The translations under genes were made by a program, and so were the position numbers. The notes under the pieces were generated by a model. That model was not told where the DNA came from, did no database searches, and was given only the letters and a program-made list of their open reading frames with translations. 64,000 nucleotides of DNA from Rothia nasimurium. Its GTDB lineage: Bacteria > Actinomycetota > Actinomycetes > Actinomycetales > Micrococcaceae. This document shows positions 45,586 through 55,209 of the stretch, in pieces. Position 1 is the first letter of the stretch. Each line of letters begins with the position of its first letter. The stretch lies in assembly GCF_014217215.1 (NCBI RefSeq), contig NZ_CP056080.1, positions 744,001 through 808,000 on the forward strand. The letters are read 5' to 3'.

Positions 45586-46866
45586 ATGACTGAGAACAAA
45601 GCGCTGCTGAGCTATGACGGCAAAGAACTGCCTCTGCCCGCAGTAGAAGCAACCGAAGGTAACGGTGCCTTCGAAGTTGCAGGCATGCTCAAAGAAACCG
45701 GCAAGGTAGCCTACGACCCGGGCTTCATGAACACCGCAAACGCAAAGTCAGCTATCACCTACATCGACGGTGACGCCGGCATCCTGCGTTACCGCGGCTA
45801 CCCCATCGAAGAGCTGGCAGAAAAATCCAGCTTCATCGAAACCGCCTACCTGCTCATCTACGGAGAACTGCCCACCCCCGCCCAGCTCGAAGACTTCGAC
45901 CAGATGATTCGCCGCCACACCATGGTGCACGAAGACTTCAAATTCTTCTTCCGCGGTTTCCCCCGTGACGCCCACCCCATGGCCGTCCTCGCATCCAGCG
46001 TTTCAGCCATGTCAACCTTCTACTCTGACTCCCTCGACCCCTTCGACCCCCGTCAGGTAGAAATCTCAACCTACCGCCTGCTCTCCAAGGTACCCACCCT
46101 GGCAGCCTACGCCTATAAGAAGTCCAAGGGCGAGCCCTCTATCTACCCCAAGAACGAGCTCAACTACACCGAGAACTTCCTGCGCATGTGCTTCGGCTTC
46201 CCCACCGAGGAGTACGAAGTCAACCCCCTGCACGCCAAGGCTCTCGATCTGCTGCTGCTCCTGCACGCAGACCACGAGCAGAATTGCTCCACCTCCACCG
46301 TGCGTCTTGTCGGTTCATCGAATGCCAACATGTTCGCCTCCGTCTCAGCCGGTATCAACGCCCTTTACGGCCCCCTGCACGGCGGCGCTAACGAGGCAGT
46401 GCTCAAGATGCTCAACCAGATCCAGAAGGACGGCATCAGTCCCGAAGACTTCATGGAGAAGGTCAAGAACAAGGAAGACGGCGTCCGCCTCATGGGCTTT
46501 GGCCACCGCGTCTACAAGAACTACGACCCCCGCGCTCGTATCGTCAAGAAGACCGCAGACGAAATCCTCGAGTCCATTGGCGGCAACAACGAACTGCTCG
46601 ATATCGCCAAGCGTCTCGAAGAGAAGGCCCTCAACGACGACTACTTCATCGAACGTAAGCTCTACCCCAACGTAGACTTCTACACTGGCCTCATCTACAA
46701 GGCTATGGGCTTCCCCGAGCACATGTTCACCGTCCTCTTCGCCCTGGGCCGCCTCCCCGGCTGGATCGCCCAATGGACCGAAGGTATCCAGGACCCCGAC
46801 CGCAAGATCGGCCGCCCCCGCCAGGTCTACATCGGCGAAACCGAACGCCACTACCCTGAGCGTTAA
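45586..46866 (+). CDS. gltA: Citrate synthase
   Basis: A 426-residue type I/II citrate synthase that condenses acetyl-CoA and oxaloacetate in the TCA cycle. It has the active-site His segments [20 protein letters not shown] and the signature [13 protein letters not shown] (near residue 305), plus the catalytic Asp in [17 protein letters not shown] very strong ribosome site, GACAGGAGGAACACA, precedes the ATG, consistent with high expression; codon use is strongly C-biased, as in abundant proteins. A 17-bp terminator follows. Confidence 0.97.
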   Translation: MTENKALLSYDGKELPLPAVEATEGNGAFEVAGMLKETGKVAYDPGFMNTANAKSAITYIDGDAGILRYRGYPIEELAEKSSFIETAYLLIYGELPTPAQLEDFDQMIRRHTMVHEDFKFFFRGFPRDAHPMAVLASSVSAMSTFYSDSLDPFDPRQVEISTYRLLSKVPTLAAYAYKKSKGEPSIYPKNELNYTENFLRMCFGFPTEEYEVNPLHAKALDLLLLLHADHEQNCSTSTVRLVGSSNANMFASVSAGINALYGPLHGGANEAVLKMLNQIQKDGISPEDFMEKVKNKEDGVRLMGFGHRVYKNYDPRARIVKKTADEILESIGGNNELLDIAKRLEEKALNDDYFIERKLYPNVDFYTGLIYKAMGFPEHMFTVLFALGRLPGWIAQWTEGIQDPDRKIGRPRQVYIGETERHYPER

Positions 46867-46887
46867 CCTGCCAAACAGCGCATCACT

Positions 46888-46933
46888 AAGCCCCGGCGTC
46901 CTTACCTCGTTGGAGATAAGGACGCCGGGGCTT
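46888..46933. terminator. Bidirectional terminator between gltA and galE
   Basis: A perfect 17-bp stem AAGCCCCGGCGTCCTTA/TAAGGACGCCGGGGCTT with a 12-nt loop, between convergent genes. Confidence 0.85.
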
Positions 46934-46952
46934 GGCTTAAGGGGATATTCGG

Positions 46953-47966
46953 CTACGCCTCATATCCATTTGGATTATTCTTCTGCCAGTTCCAGTGGTC
47001 GCGCACCATGGTGTCGATATCGCGGGTAGCAGACCACCCCAGATCTGCTAGGGCAGCAGCGGGATCTGCGTAGGAAACAGCCACATCGCCGGGGCGGCGG
47101 TCCACAATCTTGTAGGGCAGCTCCTTACCCGCAGCCTTCTCAAAAGCGTGCAGAACCTCAAGAACCGAGTAGCCGTTACCGGTACCCAGGTTCCAGGTGT
47201 GCAGACCACCGTGGGCGGTGATGTAATCCAGGGCCTTGAGGTGGCCGTCCGCCAGGTCAACGACGTGAATGTAGTCGCGAACGCCGGTGCCATCGACAGT
47301 GGGGTAGTCGTTGCCGAAAACATTGAGGTATTCGCGGCGACCCACCGCAACCTGAGCGATGAAGGGAACCAGGTTGTTGGGGATGCCAGCCGGGTCTTCA
47401 CCGATACGGCCGGACTCGTGGGCACCTACCGGGTTGAAGTAGCGCAGCAGGGCAATGTTCCACTTAGAATCTGAGGCTGCCAGGTCTACCAGCATGTCCT
47501 CAATGTGCTCCTTGGTGCGACCGTAGCAGGACTGGGCGTCCATATTAATCTTTTCGGTTAGCGGCATAGACTCGGGCTCGCCGTAGACAGTAGCCGATGA
47601 TGAGAAGACGATGGAGTGGCAGCCTGCGTCTTCCATGGCGTAGAGCAGGTTGAGGGTGCCGGTGACATTGGTCTGGTAGTACCACAGGGGCTTCTCAGCG
47701 GACTCGCCCACAGCCTTAAGACCAGCAAAGTGGATCACGGCATCGGGCTTGACCAGGTTGAAAAGCTGCTTCATCTCGGGCAGGTCCAGTAGGTCAACCT
47801 TGCGGAACTCTACAGTCTTGCCGGTCAGTTCTTCAACGCGGGCCAGGGACTCCATGGAGGAGTTTGAGAGGTTGTCCATAACGGTTACCTCGTGGCCTGC
47901 CTTGAGCAGTTCGAGTACGGTGTGGGAGCCGATGTAGCCGGCACCGCCGGTAACGAGAATCTTCAC
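46953..47966 (-). CDS. galE: UDP-glucose 4-epimerase
   Basis: A 337-residue extended short-chain dehydrogenase that interconverts UDP-glucose and UDP-galactose using bound NAD. TGGAGYIGSHT near residue 6 is the NAD site, SSSATVYG supplies the catalytic Ser/Thr, and SCYGRTKEHIED gives the YxxxK pair. RDYIHVVDLADGH and HTWNLGTGNGYSVLEV are also diagnostic. It probably supplies galactose for cell-envelope polymers. It stands alone. Confidence 0.95.
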   Translation of the reverse strand: MKILVTGGAGYIGSHTVLELLKAGHEVTVMDNLSNSSMESLARVEELTGKTVEFRKVDLLDLPEMKQLFNLVKPDAVIHFAGLKAVGESAEKPLWYYQTNVTGTLNLLYAMEDAGCHSIVFSSSATVYGEPESMPLTEKINMDAQSCYGRTKEHIEDMLVDLAASDSKWNIALLRYFNPVGAHESGRIGEDPAGIPNNLVPFIAQVAVGRREYLNVFGNDYPTVDGTGVRDYIHVVDLADGHLKALDYITAHGGLHTWNLGTGNGYSVLEVLHAFEKAAGKELPYKIVDRRPGDVAVSYADPAAALADLGWSATRDIDTMVRDHWNWQKNNPNGYEA

Positions 47967-48011
47967 GTTTTCCCCTAGTAGACGATTGATGTTTTCTCTA
48001 GCTTACCTGCA

Positions 48012-48051
48012 CTCAGCCCCGCCAGCCGGTAGAAGCGGTGGCGGGGCTGAG
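48012..48051 (-). terminator. Terminator-like hairpin after the 5'-nucleotidase gene
   Basis: A 13-bp perfect stem CTCAGCCCCGCCA/TGGCGGGGCTGAG with a 14-nt loop, lying between the stop of the 5'-nucleotidase gene and the start of galE on the minus strand. It has no T-tract. Confidence 0.65.
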
Positions 48052-48084
48052 CACATCTAGGGTAAAAGGCGCGGACGCTTACAC

Positions 48085-50190
48085 CTAGCTGTTCTTGCGG
48101 CGGGCAGCGAAGAAGGCGGTAGCGCCTAGACCCAGCAGGAGGGCAGCACTTGCGAGGAAGGGCAGAGCAGTAGCGCCGGTGTGGGCTAGTGCGCCGCTCT
48201 TTCCAGATTCAGGTGCCCCTACTACATCGTTCTGGCTGGTCTCGGTAGAAGCCGAAGAAGCCGGGCTATTACTGGGAGCCGGGGCGGGGGCGTCCGCACT
48301 GGCACTTGCAGTCGGCTCTTCGGTGGGGAATACCGAGGGCTCAACCGAAGGAGCAGCGGTAGGGCTGTCGCTAGGAGCCGGGGTCTCTTCAGGAGCCTGC
48401 TCGGTAGGTAGGGAGCTGGTGCCAACCGTCCAGTTCTTGACGAAGAAGGTGGTCGGGTCGATGGTCTTGTTGGTGATAGCCCAGTCGATCATGAGGTCGC
48501 GCACGGCCTTCTGCTCCTCGTAGACGATAGGAGCTGCGGTAACGTGCGGGTAGCCTGAGCCGCCTGACCAGCGGTAGTTGTTCAGAGCCAGGATGACCTT
48601 CTGATCATCAGCGAGGGGAGTACCATCGGGCAGGGTTAGGCCCTCGATGCGCTCGCCGACAGGCTTGGAGATGTTGATGTGGTAGTTCACACCTGAGAGC
48701 ACGTCGTAGGAGTAGTCGGGAATACCGCGGGTTGCCCCCTCGTAGAGGGCGTTAGTGACGGTGGGCCAGTCGGTGATTTCAGCGCCGGGCTCCTGCTGCT
48801 TGTAGTAGCGGGCTGACCATTCAAGGTAGTCCTTGAGCTGGGCACCGGTGAGCTCAACAGCGTAGAGGGTGTTGTCGTAGATATAGAGGCTCGCCATATC
48901 GGCAATGGTGACATCGCCCTGCTTGAAAACAGCGGTGCGGGAGAAGGGGGAGACCTCAGCAACGACGGGCAGACCCTCGTACTGGGTTCCGGCCAGAGCC
49001 CGGGTTACTTCTTCGGTCTGCACCATGTTGATGAAGTCCAGAACAGCGGTGTCTTCCCAGGCGCTGGTAGCAGCGGGCATCTCAGCGGTTGCCTGAGCAA
49101 CGACGGTCTGTACCCACTCGGTTGTCTTTGAGTGGTAGGGCTCGATAGCGGCGAGGACGGACGCGTCGGCGGCGTAGTCACCGGCGTTGAGGGCAACGGC
49201 GGTGGGCTTTTCGGCCGCGGTCCACTTGACCTCGATATCACCGTCTGCTTCCTTGACCAGGGGCAGGGTGACTTCGGAAAGGAAACGGGCCCAGTAACCG
49301 GGCTGGGTGTAGAGCACCGGCTCACCGTTCTTGTTGGTGAAGTATTCCTGAACCTTGTTGGTGACGTGGGAGTGACCGCCCACGACCACATCAACATCGG
49401 TGGACTGTTCGGCAACAGACTTAGCGACGTTTTCAGTCAGGTCTGCCGGGTTGTAGGTGTAGCCCTCAGCATCTAGGCCGGTGTGGGCGAGGACGACGAC
49501 CACGTCGGCCCCTGCCGCCTTGACCTTGGGTGCCCACTCGGCGACGGTAGCGGCAGCGTCCTTAAATTCTAGCTTGCCCTCAACGGTAGCCTTATCCCAC
49601 ACACGAACCCCGGGGGTTACCACGCCGATCACGGCTACCTGGACCTTCTCGCCGCCCACGGTCTTTTCAATCATGGTGTAGGGCTCGTAGGCAGGAGCGC
49701 CGGTTGCGGTGTCGATGACGTTAGCCCCGAGCAGGGGCATAGTCAGATTCTGGGTGTACTGGGCGGCTGCATCGGGGCCATAGTTGAACTCGTGGTTGCC
49801 CACTACACCGGCGTCGTAGCCCAGCAGGTTAAAAACCGAGGCCATGGGGTCAACACTGGTGGCGGTGCGGTTGTTCTGGTAGTAGGTCTGTAAGGGGTTG
49901 CCCTGGTTGGCGTCACCGTTATCGAGCACCAGGGTGGACTCTGCACCCTTTGCCGCCCGGGTCTGGGCGATGGCGGTTGCCAGGTGCTCCATACCCAGGG
50001 CCTTAGCACCTTCGCCATAGGGGGCGCCGGTGAAGTAGTCGTAGTTAAGGGCGCGGCCGTGAACATCGGTTGAGGCCAGCACGGTCAAATCGCCCAGGTC
50101 AGTAGTACCATCTGCTGCAAAAGCTGCGGGAACGAGAACGCTGGAAGAAACCAGGCCAAGACCTGCCAGCAGAGAAAGAGAACGCTTCAT
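48085..50190 (-). CDS. Cell-wall-anchored 5'-nucleotidase / 2',3'-cyclic phosphodiesterase
   Basis: A 701-residue surface protein. A signal peptide (residues 1-25, ending AAFAA) precedes a metallophosphatase domain with TDVHGRALNYDYF, GNHEFNYG and GGHSHVTN, then a 5'-nucleotidase C-terminal domain (about residues 340-580) with YNTL-like and NNYRWSGGSGYP substrate-site motifs. A Pro/Ser/Ala/Glu-rich wall-spanning linker follows (about 600-665), then LAHTG, a hydrophobic helix and AARRKNS. LAXTG is recognised by class E sortases of high-G+C Gram-positives, so the enzyme is likely wall-linked and scavenges phosphate and nucleosides from external nucleotides. Confidence 0.9.
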   Translation of the reverse strand: MKRSLSLLAGLGLVSSSVLVPAAFAADGTTDLGDLTVLASTDVHGRALNYDYFTGAPYGEGAKALGMEHLATAIAQTRAAKGAESTLVLDNGDANQGNPLQTYYQNNRTATSVDPMASVFNLLGYDAGVVGNHEFNYGPDAAAQYTQNLTMPLLGANVIDTATGAPAYEPYTMIEKTVGGEKVQVAVIGVVTPGVRVWDKATVEGKLEFKDAAATVAEWAPKVKAAGADVVVVLAHTGLDAEGYTYNPADLTENVAKSVAEQSTDVDVVVGGHSHVTNKVQEYFTNKNGEPVLYTQPGYWARFLSEVTLPLVKEADGDIEVKWTAAEKPTAVALNAGDYAADASVLAAIEPYHSKTTEWVQTVVAQATAEMPAATSAWEDTAVLDFINMVQTEEVTRALAGTQYEGLPVVAEVSPFSRTAVFKQGDVTIADMASLYIYDNTLYAVELTGAQLKDYLEWSARYYKQQEPGAEITDWPTVTNALYEGATRGIPDYSYDVLSGVNYHINISKPVGERIEGLTLPDGTPLADDQKVILALNNYRWSGGSGYPHVTAAPIVYEEQKAVRDLMIDWAITNKTIDPTTFFVKNWTVGTSSLPTEQAPEETPAPSDSPTAAPSVEPSVFPTEEPTASASADAPAPAPSNSPASSASTETSQNDVVGAPESGKSGALAHTGATALPFLASAALLLGLGATAFFAARRKNS

Positions 50191-50232
50191 GAATAGCTTT
50201 CTGATGTGTTGTGAGTGTGTTCTCTTATTGTA

Positions 50233-50270
50233 AAGACCCGCCCTGCCGGTCAGCCGGTAGGGCGGGTCTT
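50233..50270 (-). terminator. Terminator after dapD, downstream of structured element C
   Basis: A 12-bp stem AAGACCCGCCCT/AGGGCGGGTCTT with a 14-nt loop; on the minus strand it is followed by TTTACAATAAG. It lies beyond structured element copy C, so that element would be part of the dapD 3' untranslated region. Confidence 0.75.
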
Positions 50271-50301
50271 GAGTATATGAAACTTCAGTAAATATCGATG
50301 G

Positions 50302-50408
50302 GCGAAACGGGCTTATAGCGAAGCTGCTGGCTTGGGGCTGGCATGAATCGTCTTGTGAGCGAAGCGAACCAGACGAGAGGGTCGGCAGCGAGCATAAGCC
50401 CGTCTCGC
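50302..50408 (+). repeat. Structured dispersed element, copy C
   Basis: Reads on the plus strand, antisense to dapD. The outer arms pair GCGA/TCGC, then after one mismatch ACGGGCTTAT/ATAAGCCCGT (50307-50316 with 50394-50403). The core at 50323-50389 has the inner stem GCTGCTG/CGGCAGC, the conserved GGGGCTGGCATGAAT and the hairpin CGTCT-T-G-T-GA-GC-GAA-GC-GA-A-C-C-AGACG. It lies 18 nt beyond the dapD stop codon. Confidence 0.85.
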
Positions 50409-50426
50409 GAAATGATTACTTATTTT

Positions 50427-51383
50427 TTAGTTAGCGTGCAGCTCTGAGTTCAGTTCCACGGTGTTGTTGGCACGGGGTAGAACTTCGATAGCGCCGGTCA
50501 CGGAGTTGCGGCGGAAGAGCAGGTTATTGACGCCGGAGAGCTCTAGGGCCTTGACGACCTTGGGCTCAGAGCCAGGGTTGAGGACGGTCACGCGGGATCC
50601 GGCGGTGACGTACAGGCCAGCTTCAACTACGCAGTCATCACCCAGGGCAATGCCGATACCGGCTTCAGCGCCGAGCAGGGAGCGCTCGCCGATGGAGACA
50701 CGCTGGGTGCCGCCACCGGAGAGGGTGCCCATGGTTGAGGCGCCGCCGCCGATGTCGGTGCCGTTGCCAATGACAACGCCCTGGGAGATTCGGCCCTCGA
50801 CCATGGATTCGCCGAGGGTACCGGCGTTGAAGTTGACGAAGCCTTCGTGCATGACGGTAGTGCCGGAGGCCAGGTGGGCACCCAGGCGGACGCGGTCGGC
50901 GTCGCCGATACGAACACCAGCGGGCACGACGTAGTCGATCATGCGGGGGAACTTGTCCACGTGGGTGACGACCAGGGCGCCGCGGCGACGCAGCTTCAGT
51001 GAGACGGTGTTGAATTCGCTAGCCAGCACTGGGCCGAAGTTGGTCCAGGCAACGTTGGCGAGAGCACCAAAGAGACCGTCGAGGTTGATGGTGTTGGGGG
51101 CAACCAGGGTGTGGGAGAGCAGGTGCAGGCGCAGGTAGGCGTCCGCTGCATTGGCGGGGGCCTCGTCGAGGTTGATGGTGACGTTGACCAGCTCACGCAC
51201 AACGTTGCGGTCTTCGTCGGCTTCGACCAGGGCTTCGAGGTCGGCTGCTACGGAGTCGTCGGGGGTTTCGGTGAGGGCGGGGGCGGGGTACCAGACATCG
51301 AGTACGGTGCCTTCGTTCTCGCCGGAGGCGACGACGGTGGCCAGACCCAGGCCGGATGCTACACGGGTATTGTTTTCAGTCAT
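50427..51383 (-). CDS. dapD: Tetrahydrodipicolinate N-succinyltransferase
   Basis: A 318-residue enzyme of the succinylase branch of lysine/diaminopimelate synthesis. It has the length and sequence of the actinobacterial DapD type (Rv1201c-like): an N-terminal domain, then a left-handed parallel beta-helix of hexapeptide repeats (about residues 150-270, with [35 protein letters not shown] and [14 protein letters not shown]). It is divergent from dapE with a 59-nt gap, a standard actinobacterial arrangement that suits joint control. Confidence 0.95.
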   Translation of the reverse strand: MTENNTRVASGLGLATVVASGENEGTVLDVWYPAPALTETPDDSVAADLEALVEADEDRNVVRELVNVTINLDEAPANAADAYLRLHLLSHTLVAPNTINLDGLFGALANVAWTNFGPVLASEFNTVSLKLRRRGALVVTHVDKFPRMIDYVVPAGVRIGDADRVRLGAHLASGTTVMHEGFVNFNAGTLGESMVEGRISQGVVIGNGTDIGGGASTMGTLSGGGTQRVSIGERSLLGAEAGIGIALGDDCVVEAGLYVTAGSRVTVLNPGSEPKVVKALELSGVNNLLFRRNSVTGAIEVLPRANNTVELNSELHAN

Positions 51384-51430
51384 GCCTACCAGTCTACGGA
51401 ATCAGGCGGGTGCGGGGCGCTATCTGCTTG

Positions 51431-51436
51431 TATCGT
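51431..51436 (+). promoter_or_regulatory. Putative -10 box (TATCGT) for dapE
   Basis: TATCGT ends 6 nt before the ATG at 51443 with no ribosome site between (leaderless arrangement). It lies in the dapD-dapE divergent gap. Confidence 0.4.
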
Positions 51437-51442
51437 GGAACT

Positions 51443-52591
51443 ATGACCAAGAACCTTACCCTCGCCCAGGCCGCTGAGTTTGCTCAGGTGGGCCCCGGCG
51501 TCCTGAACCTAACCCAGCCCGTTGAAGATCTCACTGCTGATCTGCTCAATATTTATTCTGTTTCTGGCGCCGAGGTGCGCCTGGCGGACGCCGTGCAGGC
51601 GGCCCTTGAGGGTACCGGCGGCTTAGAGATAACCCGCGACGGCGACGCCATCATCGCCCGCACTAACCTGGGCCGGGATACCCGCATTGTGCTGGCAGGC
51701 CACCTAGATACGGTGCCCCTGCCCCGTACCGAGGGCTCACGAGGTACCGTACCTGCTTCTTGGTCTGAGGAAGCGGGGGAGCGGGTCCTCTACGGCCGCG
51801 GCGCCGTGGACATGAAGGGCGGGGTTGCCGTGCAGCTAGCCCTAGCTGCCCGCTTGAAGGAGCCCCGCTACGATATCACCTACGTCTTTTATGACAATGA
51901 AGAAGTTGCATCAGAGCTCTCAGGGCTTGCCCGCCTGATGCGCAACCACCGGGAGAAGCTGACCGACGCGGCCTTCGCCGTGCTCCTGGAACCCACCGAC
52001 GGCACCATCGAAGGCGGCTGCAACGGCACCATCCGCTTCTGGATTCGCACCTCGGGCGTCGCTGCCCATTCGGGTCGCGCATGGAAGGGCATCAACGCTA
52101 TCCACAAGATGGCGGACGTGCTGGGGCGCCTTGCTGCCTACCAGCCTGCCACCTATGAGGTTGAGGGCCTGGCCTACCGCGAGGGGCTCAACGCCGTGCA
52201 GATTTCAGGCGGGGTTGCTGGGAACGTGATTCCCGATGACGCGGGCGTCCACATCAACTACCGTTTTGCCCCCAATAAGACCCTGGACGAAGCCGTCGCG
52301 CATCTGCACGAGGTTTTTGAAGGCTACGAGCTGGATTTCGTGGACCTGTCATCAGCGGCCCGCCCCGGCCTGGAGGCTCCGCTGTCTAGGTCACTGATTG
52401 AGTCGGTTGGGCAGGCTCCTAAGCCTAAGTACGGGTGGACGGACGTTGCCCGCTTCAGCGAAATCGGCATTCCCGCCGTAAACTTTGGGCCCGGTGACGC
52501 CCTGCTGGCCCATACCGATAACGAACACGTTAAAGTCTCTGAGGTGCGGGCCTGCTATACGGCGCTGGAAAGCTGGCTGACGGCGTCCTAA
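51443..52591 (+). CDS. dapE: Succinyl-diaminopimelate desuccinylase
   Basis: A 382-residue M20-family metallohydrolase that cleaves N-succinyl-LL-diaminopimelate to LL-diaminopimelate and succinate. Metal-site motifs are LAGHLDTVPLP (near residue 90), GRGAVDMKGGVA with the bridging Asp, and FYDNEEVASELSG with the catalytic Glu. GVAAHSGRAWKGINAIHK is the dimerisation-domain His motif. The start is the ATG at 51443; the upstream in-frame ATG at 51356 lies inside divergent dapD. A palindromic repeat follows the stop. Confidence 0.94.
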   Translation: MTKNLTLAQAAEFAQVGPGVLNLTQPVEDLTADLLNIYSVSGAEVRLADAVQAALEGTGGLEITRDGDAIIARTNLGRDTRIVLAGHLDTVPLPRTEGSRGTVPASWSEEAGERVLYGRGAVDMKGGVAVQLALAARLKEPRYDITYVFYDNEEVASELSGLARLMRNHREKLTDAAFAVLLEPTDGTIEGGCNGTIRFWIRTSGVAAHSGRAWKGINAIHKMADVLGRLAAYQPATYEVEGLAYREGLNAVQISGGVAGNVIPDDAGVHINYRFAPNKTLDEAVAHLHEVFEGYELDFVDLSSAARPGLEAPLSRSLIESVGQAPKPKYGWTDVARFSEIGIPAVNFGPGDALLAHTDNEHVKVSEVRACYTALESWLTAS

Positions 52592-52597
52592 CCCCAC

Positions 52598-52667
52598 AAA
52601 GGGACCACGAAACTTCAAAGGGACCGCATAATATGCGGTCCCTTCAAAATTTTCAGGTCCCCTTGGG
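52598..52667. repeat. Second palindrome family, copy 1
   Basis: Between the convergent dapE and gluD genes. Outer arms AAGGGACC/GGTCCCCTT enclose an inner perfect 12-bp hairpin AAGGGACCGCAT/ATGCGGTCCCTT (52618-52629 with 52633-52644) flanked by A+T-rich arms (AACTTC, CAAAATTTT). It is nearly the reverse complement of 59310-59380. It could act as a bidirectional terminator, but the conservation of about 70 bp between two unrelated loci indicates a repeat family. Confidence 0.85.
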
Positions 52668-52688
52668 TAAGTGCCGCAGGCGCGGATG

Positions 52689-53609
52689 CTAGTGCTTGGG
52701 GATCTTGAACATCAGCTCGGTCTTGGGGCGGGCTTCGTCCACTTCACCGGGCACACCGTCGGCGTGCTTGATCTCTACGTCGGAGCGGGAGCTCATGTAC
52801 TTAGCGAGCCACTCGGCAAAGAGGGTCAGGGCGAAGTTGATCACCACGAAGATGAGGGCTGCCAGCAGGAGCATCTGCAAGATATTGCCCTCGCCAGAGC
52901 CGAAGCGGCGGGCAGCGGCCAGCAGCTCTGGGTAGGAGATGATGTAGCCCAGGGCGGTGTCCTTGAGAATAACCACGAACTGCGAGAGCAGCGAGGGCAT
53001 CATGGCGGTCAGAGCCTGGGGTACCAGAATCAGGGTCAGAACCTTCCAAGGAGTCAGGCCGATAGCCAGACCGGCTTCACCCTGGCCCTTGGGCAGTTGC
53101 TGTACACCGGAGCGCAGAAGCTCAGCGATGACCGAGCCGTTGTAGAGGGTCAGGCCCAGAACCACGGCTATAAAGGGTAGCTGTGAGGGGGCAAAGAGGT
53201 TGAGCTTTCCCAAAAAGAGCCAGAAGAAGATCATCATAATCAGCACGGGAACGGCGCGGAAGAACTCCACGATCACGGTGCCGAAGGCTCGCACAGCCTT
53301 ATTGGGTGAGAGACGTGCCAGGCCGAAGAAGAGACCGAAAGCCACCGAGGTAACCACAGAAATCAGGGCAGCTGAGAGGGTCTTCCAGAGGGCGGGCAGG
53401 ATGTAGTTGGCCCAGAGGTTACCCGAGAAGAGGGAGGTCCACTTATCGGCTTCCAGCTGGCCCTGGCGGTTCATCACCATCATGACGTAGGCAAAGCCTG
53501 CTGCCAGGAGCACAAGAGCCACGATGTTGAAGATGCGGGTTCGGGCGCGGGCCTTGGGGCCGGGTACGTCAAAGAGTACCGAGGTTGAGGTCATACGCTT
53601 CTTGCTCAT
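52689..53609 (-). CDS. gluD: Glutamate ABC transporter permease GluD
   Basis: A 306-residue polar amino-acid permease with an N-terminal membrane anchor (about residues 28-48) and five further membrane segments. The EAA loop is seen in GQGEAGLAIGLTPWKVLTLILVPQALTAMMPSL. It is the last gene of a gluABCD-type operon and overlaps gluC by 4 nt. With GluC it forms the membrane channel for glutamate uptake. The C-terminal tail is hydrophilic. Confidence 0.9.
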   Translation of the reverse strand: MSKKRMTSTSVLFDVPGPKARARTRIFNIVALVLLAAGFAYVMMVMNRQGQLEADKWTSLFSGNLWANYILPALWKTLSAALISVVTSVAFGLFFGLARLSPNKAVRAFGTVIVEFFRAVPVLIMMIFFWLFLGKLNLFAPSQLPFIAVVLGLTLYNGSVIAELLRSGVQQLPKGQGEAGLAIGLTPWKVLTLILVPQALTAMMPSLLSQFVVILKDTALGYIISYPELLAAARRFGSGEGNILQMLLLAALIFVVINFALTLFAEWLAKYMSSRSDVEIKHADGVPGEVDEARPKTELMFKIPKH

Positions 53610-54289
53610 CGCTTCACCGCCAGTTTACGAGAGGCCCAGGTGGTTAGCAGGCCGATGGGGACAACAATAATCACAAAGCCCATGGCGAAGACGAAGAAGA
53701 TCATGAAGATGAGGTCTGAGTTGAACTCAATCATGGACTTCATCATGCCTGAGGCCTCAGCGACTGAGGCTACGGTGGCTACGGTGGTGTTCTTGGCTAG
53801 CGCAATCAGGGTGTTGCCCAGCGGGGTGATGGAGCCGCGCAGAGCCTGCGGGAAAATCACGTAGCGGGCGGTGGGCAGGAAGCCCAGGCCGATGGCGCGG
53901 GCCGCTTCAGCCTGGCCGATGGGCACAGTATTGACGCCGGAGCGGATGGCCTCACAGACGAAGGCCGCGTGGTAGATGGCAAGAACGATAACGGCGTAGA
54001 TAAAGAAGTTCCACTCAAAGCTGGTTGCTAGTGAGAGCTGGAACTGGGTCCACACGCCCAGGATTGCCAGAGTCATCAGAATGGTCAGCGGGGTGTTGCG
54101 GACCAGGTGCACGTAGGCGGTGCCCGCCCAACGTAGGGAGGGCACAGGCGAGATACGCATAAGTGCCAGCAGGGAGCCGAGGACGAATGATCCGATGGCT
54201 GCCCAGAAGGTTAGCTGGATATTGGTCCAGAAGGCACCGATGACGTCGTAGGTGGCAAAGAGCGTGGAGAGCTGTTCAGAGAACGACAT
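53606..54289 (-). CDS. gluC: Glutamate ABC transporter permease GluC
   Basis: A 227-residue permease with five membrane segments and the EAA loop GQAEAARAIGLGFLPTARYVIFPQALRGSITPLGN. The sequence and gene order match GluC of the corynebacterial gluABCD system. Its ATG is 59 nt after gluB; its end overlaps the start of gluD by 4 nt, coupling the two permeases. Confidence 0.9.
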   Translation of the reverse strand: MSFSEQLSTLFATYDVIGAFWTNIQLTFWAAIGSFVLGSLLALMRISPVPSLRWAGTAYVHLVRNTPLTILMTLAILGVWTQFQLSLATSFEWNFFIYAVIVLAIYHAAFVCEAIRSGVNTVPIGQAEAARAIGLGFLPTARYVIFPQALRGSITPLGNTLIALAKNTTVATVASVAEASGMMKSMIEFNSDLIFMIFFVFAMGFVIIVVPIGLLTTWASRKLAVKR

Positions 54290-54348
54290 GAAAGCCTCCG
54301 ATGGTTGAAAGATTGTGGTGTGGTGAAGGTGCGCTGGGCGTTGCCGTC

Positions 54349-55197
54349 TTATTTGGCGTCAACGGTGGCACAGGCGTCGGTGAGGACGGGCGGGTTCAGC
54401 TCGGCGTTGTAGGTGTAGTTAGCGGCACCTACGTTCTTTTTGATGGCTTCTTCCCAGGCGCCGGTTTCGACCATCTTGTTGATAGCTGCGTTGATGGCGG
54501 CGCACTTGTCGGAGCCCTTGGGCAGACCAACACCGTAGTTTTCGGTGGAGAAGGTGTTGCCAACGAGCTTGAGCTCGCCCTGGTTGGCCTTGGTAGAGGC
54601 TAGACCCGCCAGGATGATGTCGTCGGTGGTCACAGCATCGACCATACCGGCGTTGAGGGCGACAACACAGTCAGAGTAGGAGTTCTGCTGAACCAGCTGG
54701 ACCTCTGATGAGTACTTGTCCTGGATCTTCTTTGCACTGGTTGAGCCGGTGACGGAGCACAGATTCTTCCCGGCAAGAGATTCGGGGCCGGTGATGTCGG
54801 TGTTCTCTGCCTGGACCAGCAGGTCCTGGCCAGCGACGAAGTAGGGGCCAGCGAAGTCAACGGTCTTGAGTCGCTTTTCGGTGATGGAGTAGGTCGCAAA
54901 AATCATGTCTACCTGGTTGTTGGTGAGCATGTTTTCGCGGTTAGCGCTGGGGGCTTCGACCCATTCGATCTGGTCTTCGGAGTAGCCGAGTTCAGCTGCA
55001 ACGTAGCGGGCTACGTCGGTGTCGAAGCCGGTGTAGTCGCGTCCGTCCTGGTAGCCCAGGCCGGGCTGGTCGTACTTGATACCGATGCGGATGGTGTCTT
55101 CGCTGCCGGTGGCGGAGCAACCGGAGAGCGCGAGGACGCCGGTGGCGAGCAGGGCGGCGCAGGCTGCGACCTTTGCTTTGGCGCGGGAGAGATTCAT
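54349..55197 (-). CDS. gluB: Glutamate-binding lipoprotein GluB
   Basis: A 282-residue family 3 solute-binding protein. The signal peptide ends at the lipobox LALSGC, anchoring it outside the membrane. The body has typical features: IRIGIKYDQPGLGYQDG at the start, the FDTDVARYVAAELG helix, a MIFATYSITEKRLKTVDFAGPY binding segment and a conserved Cys pair likely forming a disulfide (NLCSVTG...SDCVVAL). It captures glutamate for the GluC/GluD channel. Confidence 0.92.
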   Translation of the reverse strand: MNLSRAKAKVAACAALLATGVLALSGCSATGSEDTIRIGIKYDQPGLGYQDGRDYTGFDTDVARYVAAELGYSEDQIEWVEAPSANRENMLTNNQVDMIFATYSITEKRLKTVDFAGPYFVAGQDLLVQAENTDITGPESLAGKNLCSVTGSTSAKKIQDKYSSEVQLVQQNSYSDCVVALNAGMVDAVTTDDIILAGLASTKANQGELKLVGNTFSTENYGVGLPKGSDKCAAINAAINKMVETGAWEEAIKKNVGAANYTYNAELNPPVLTDACATVDAK

Positions 55198-55209
55198 GGC
55201 TGGCCGTCC

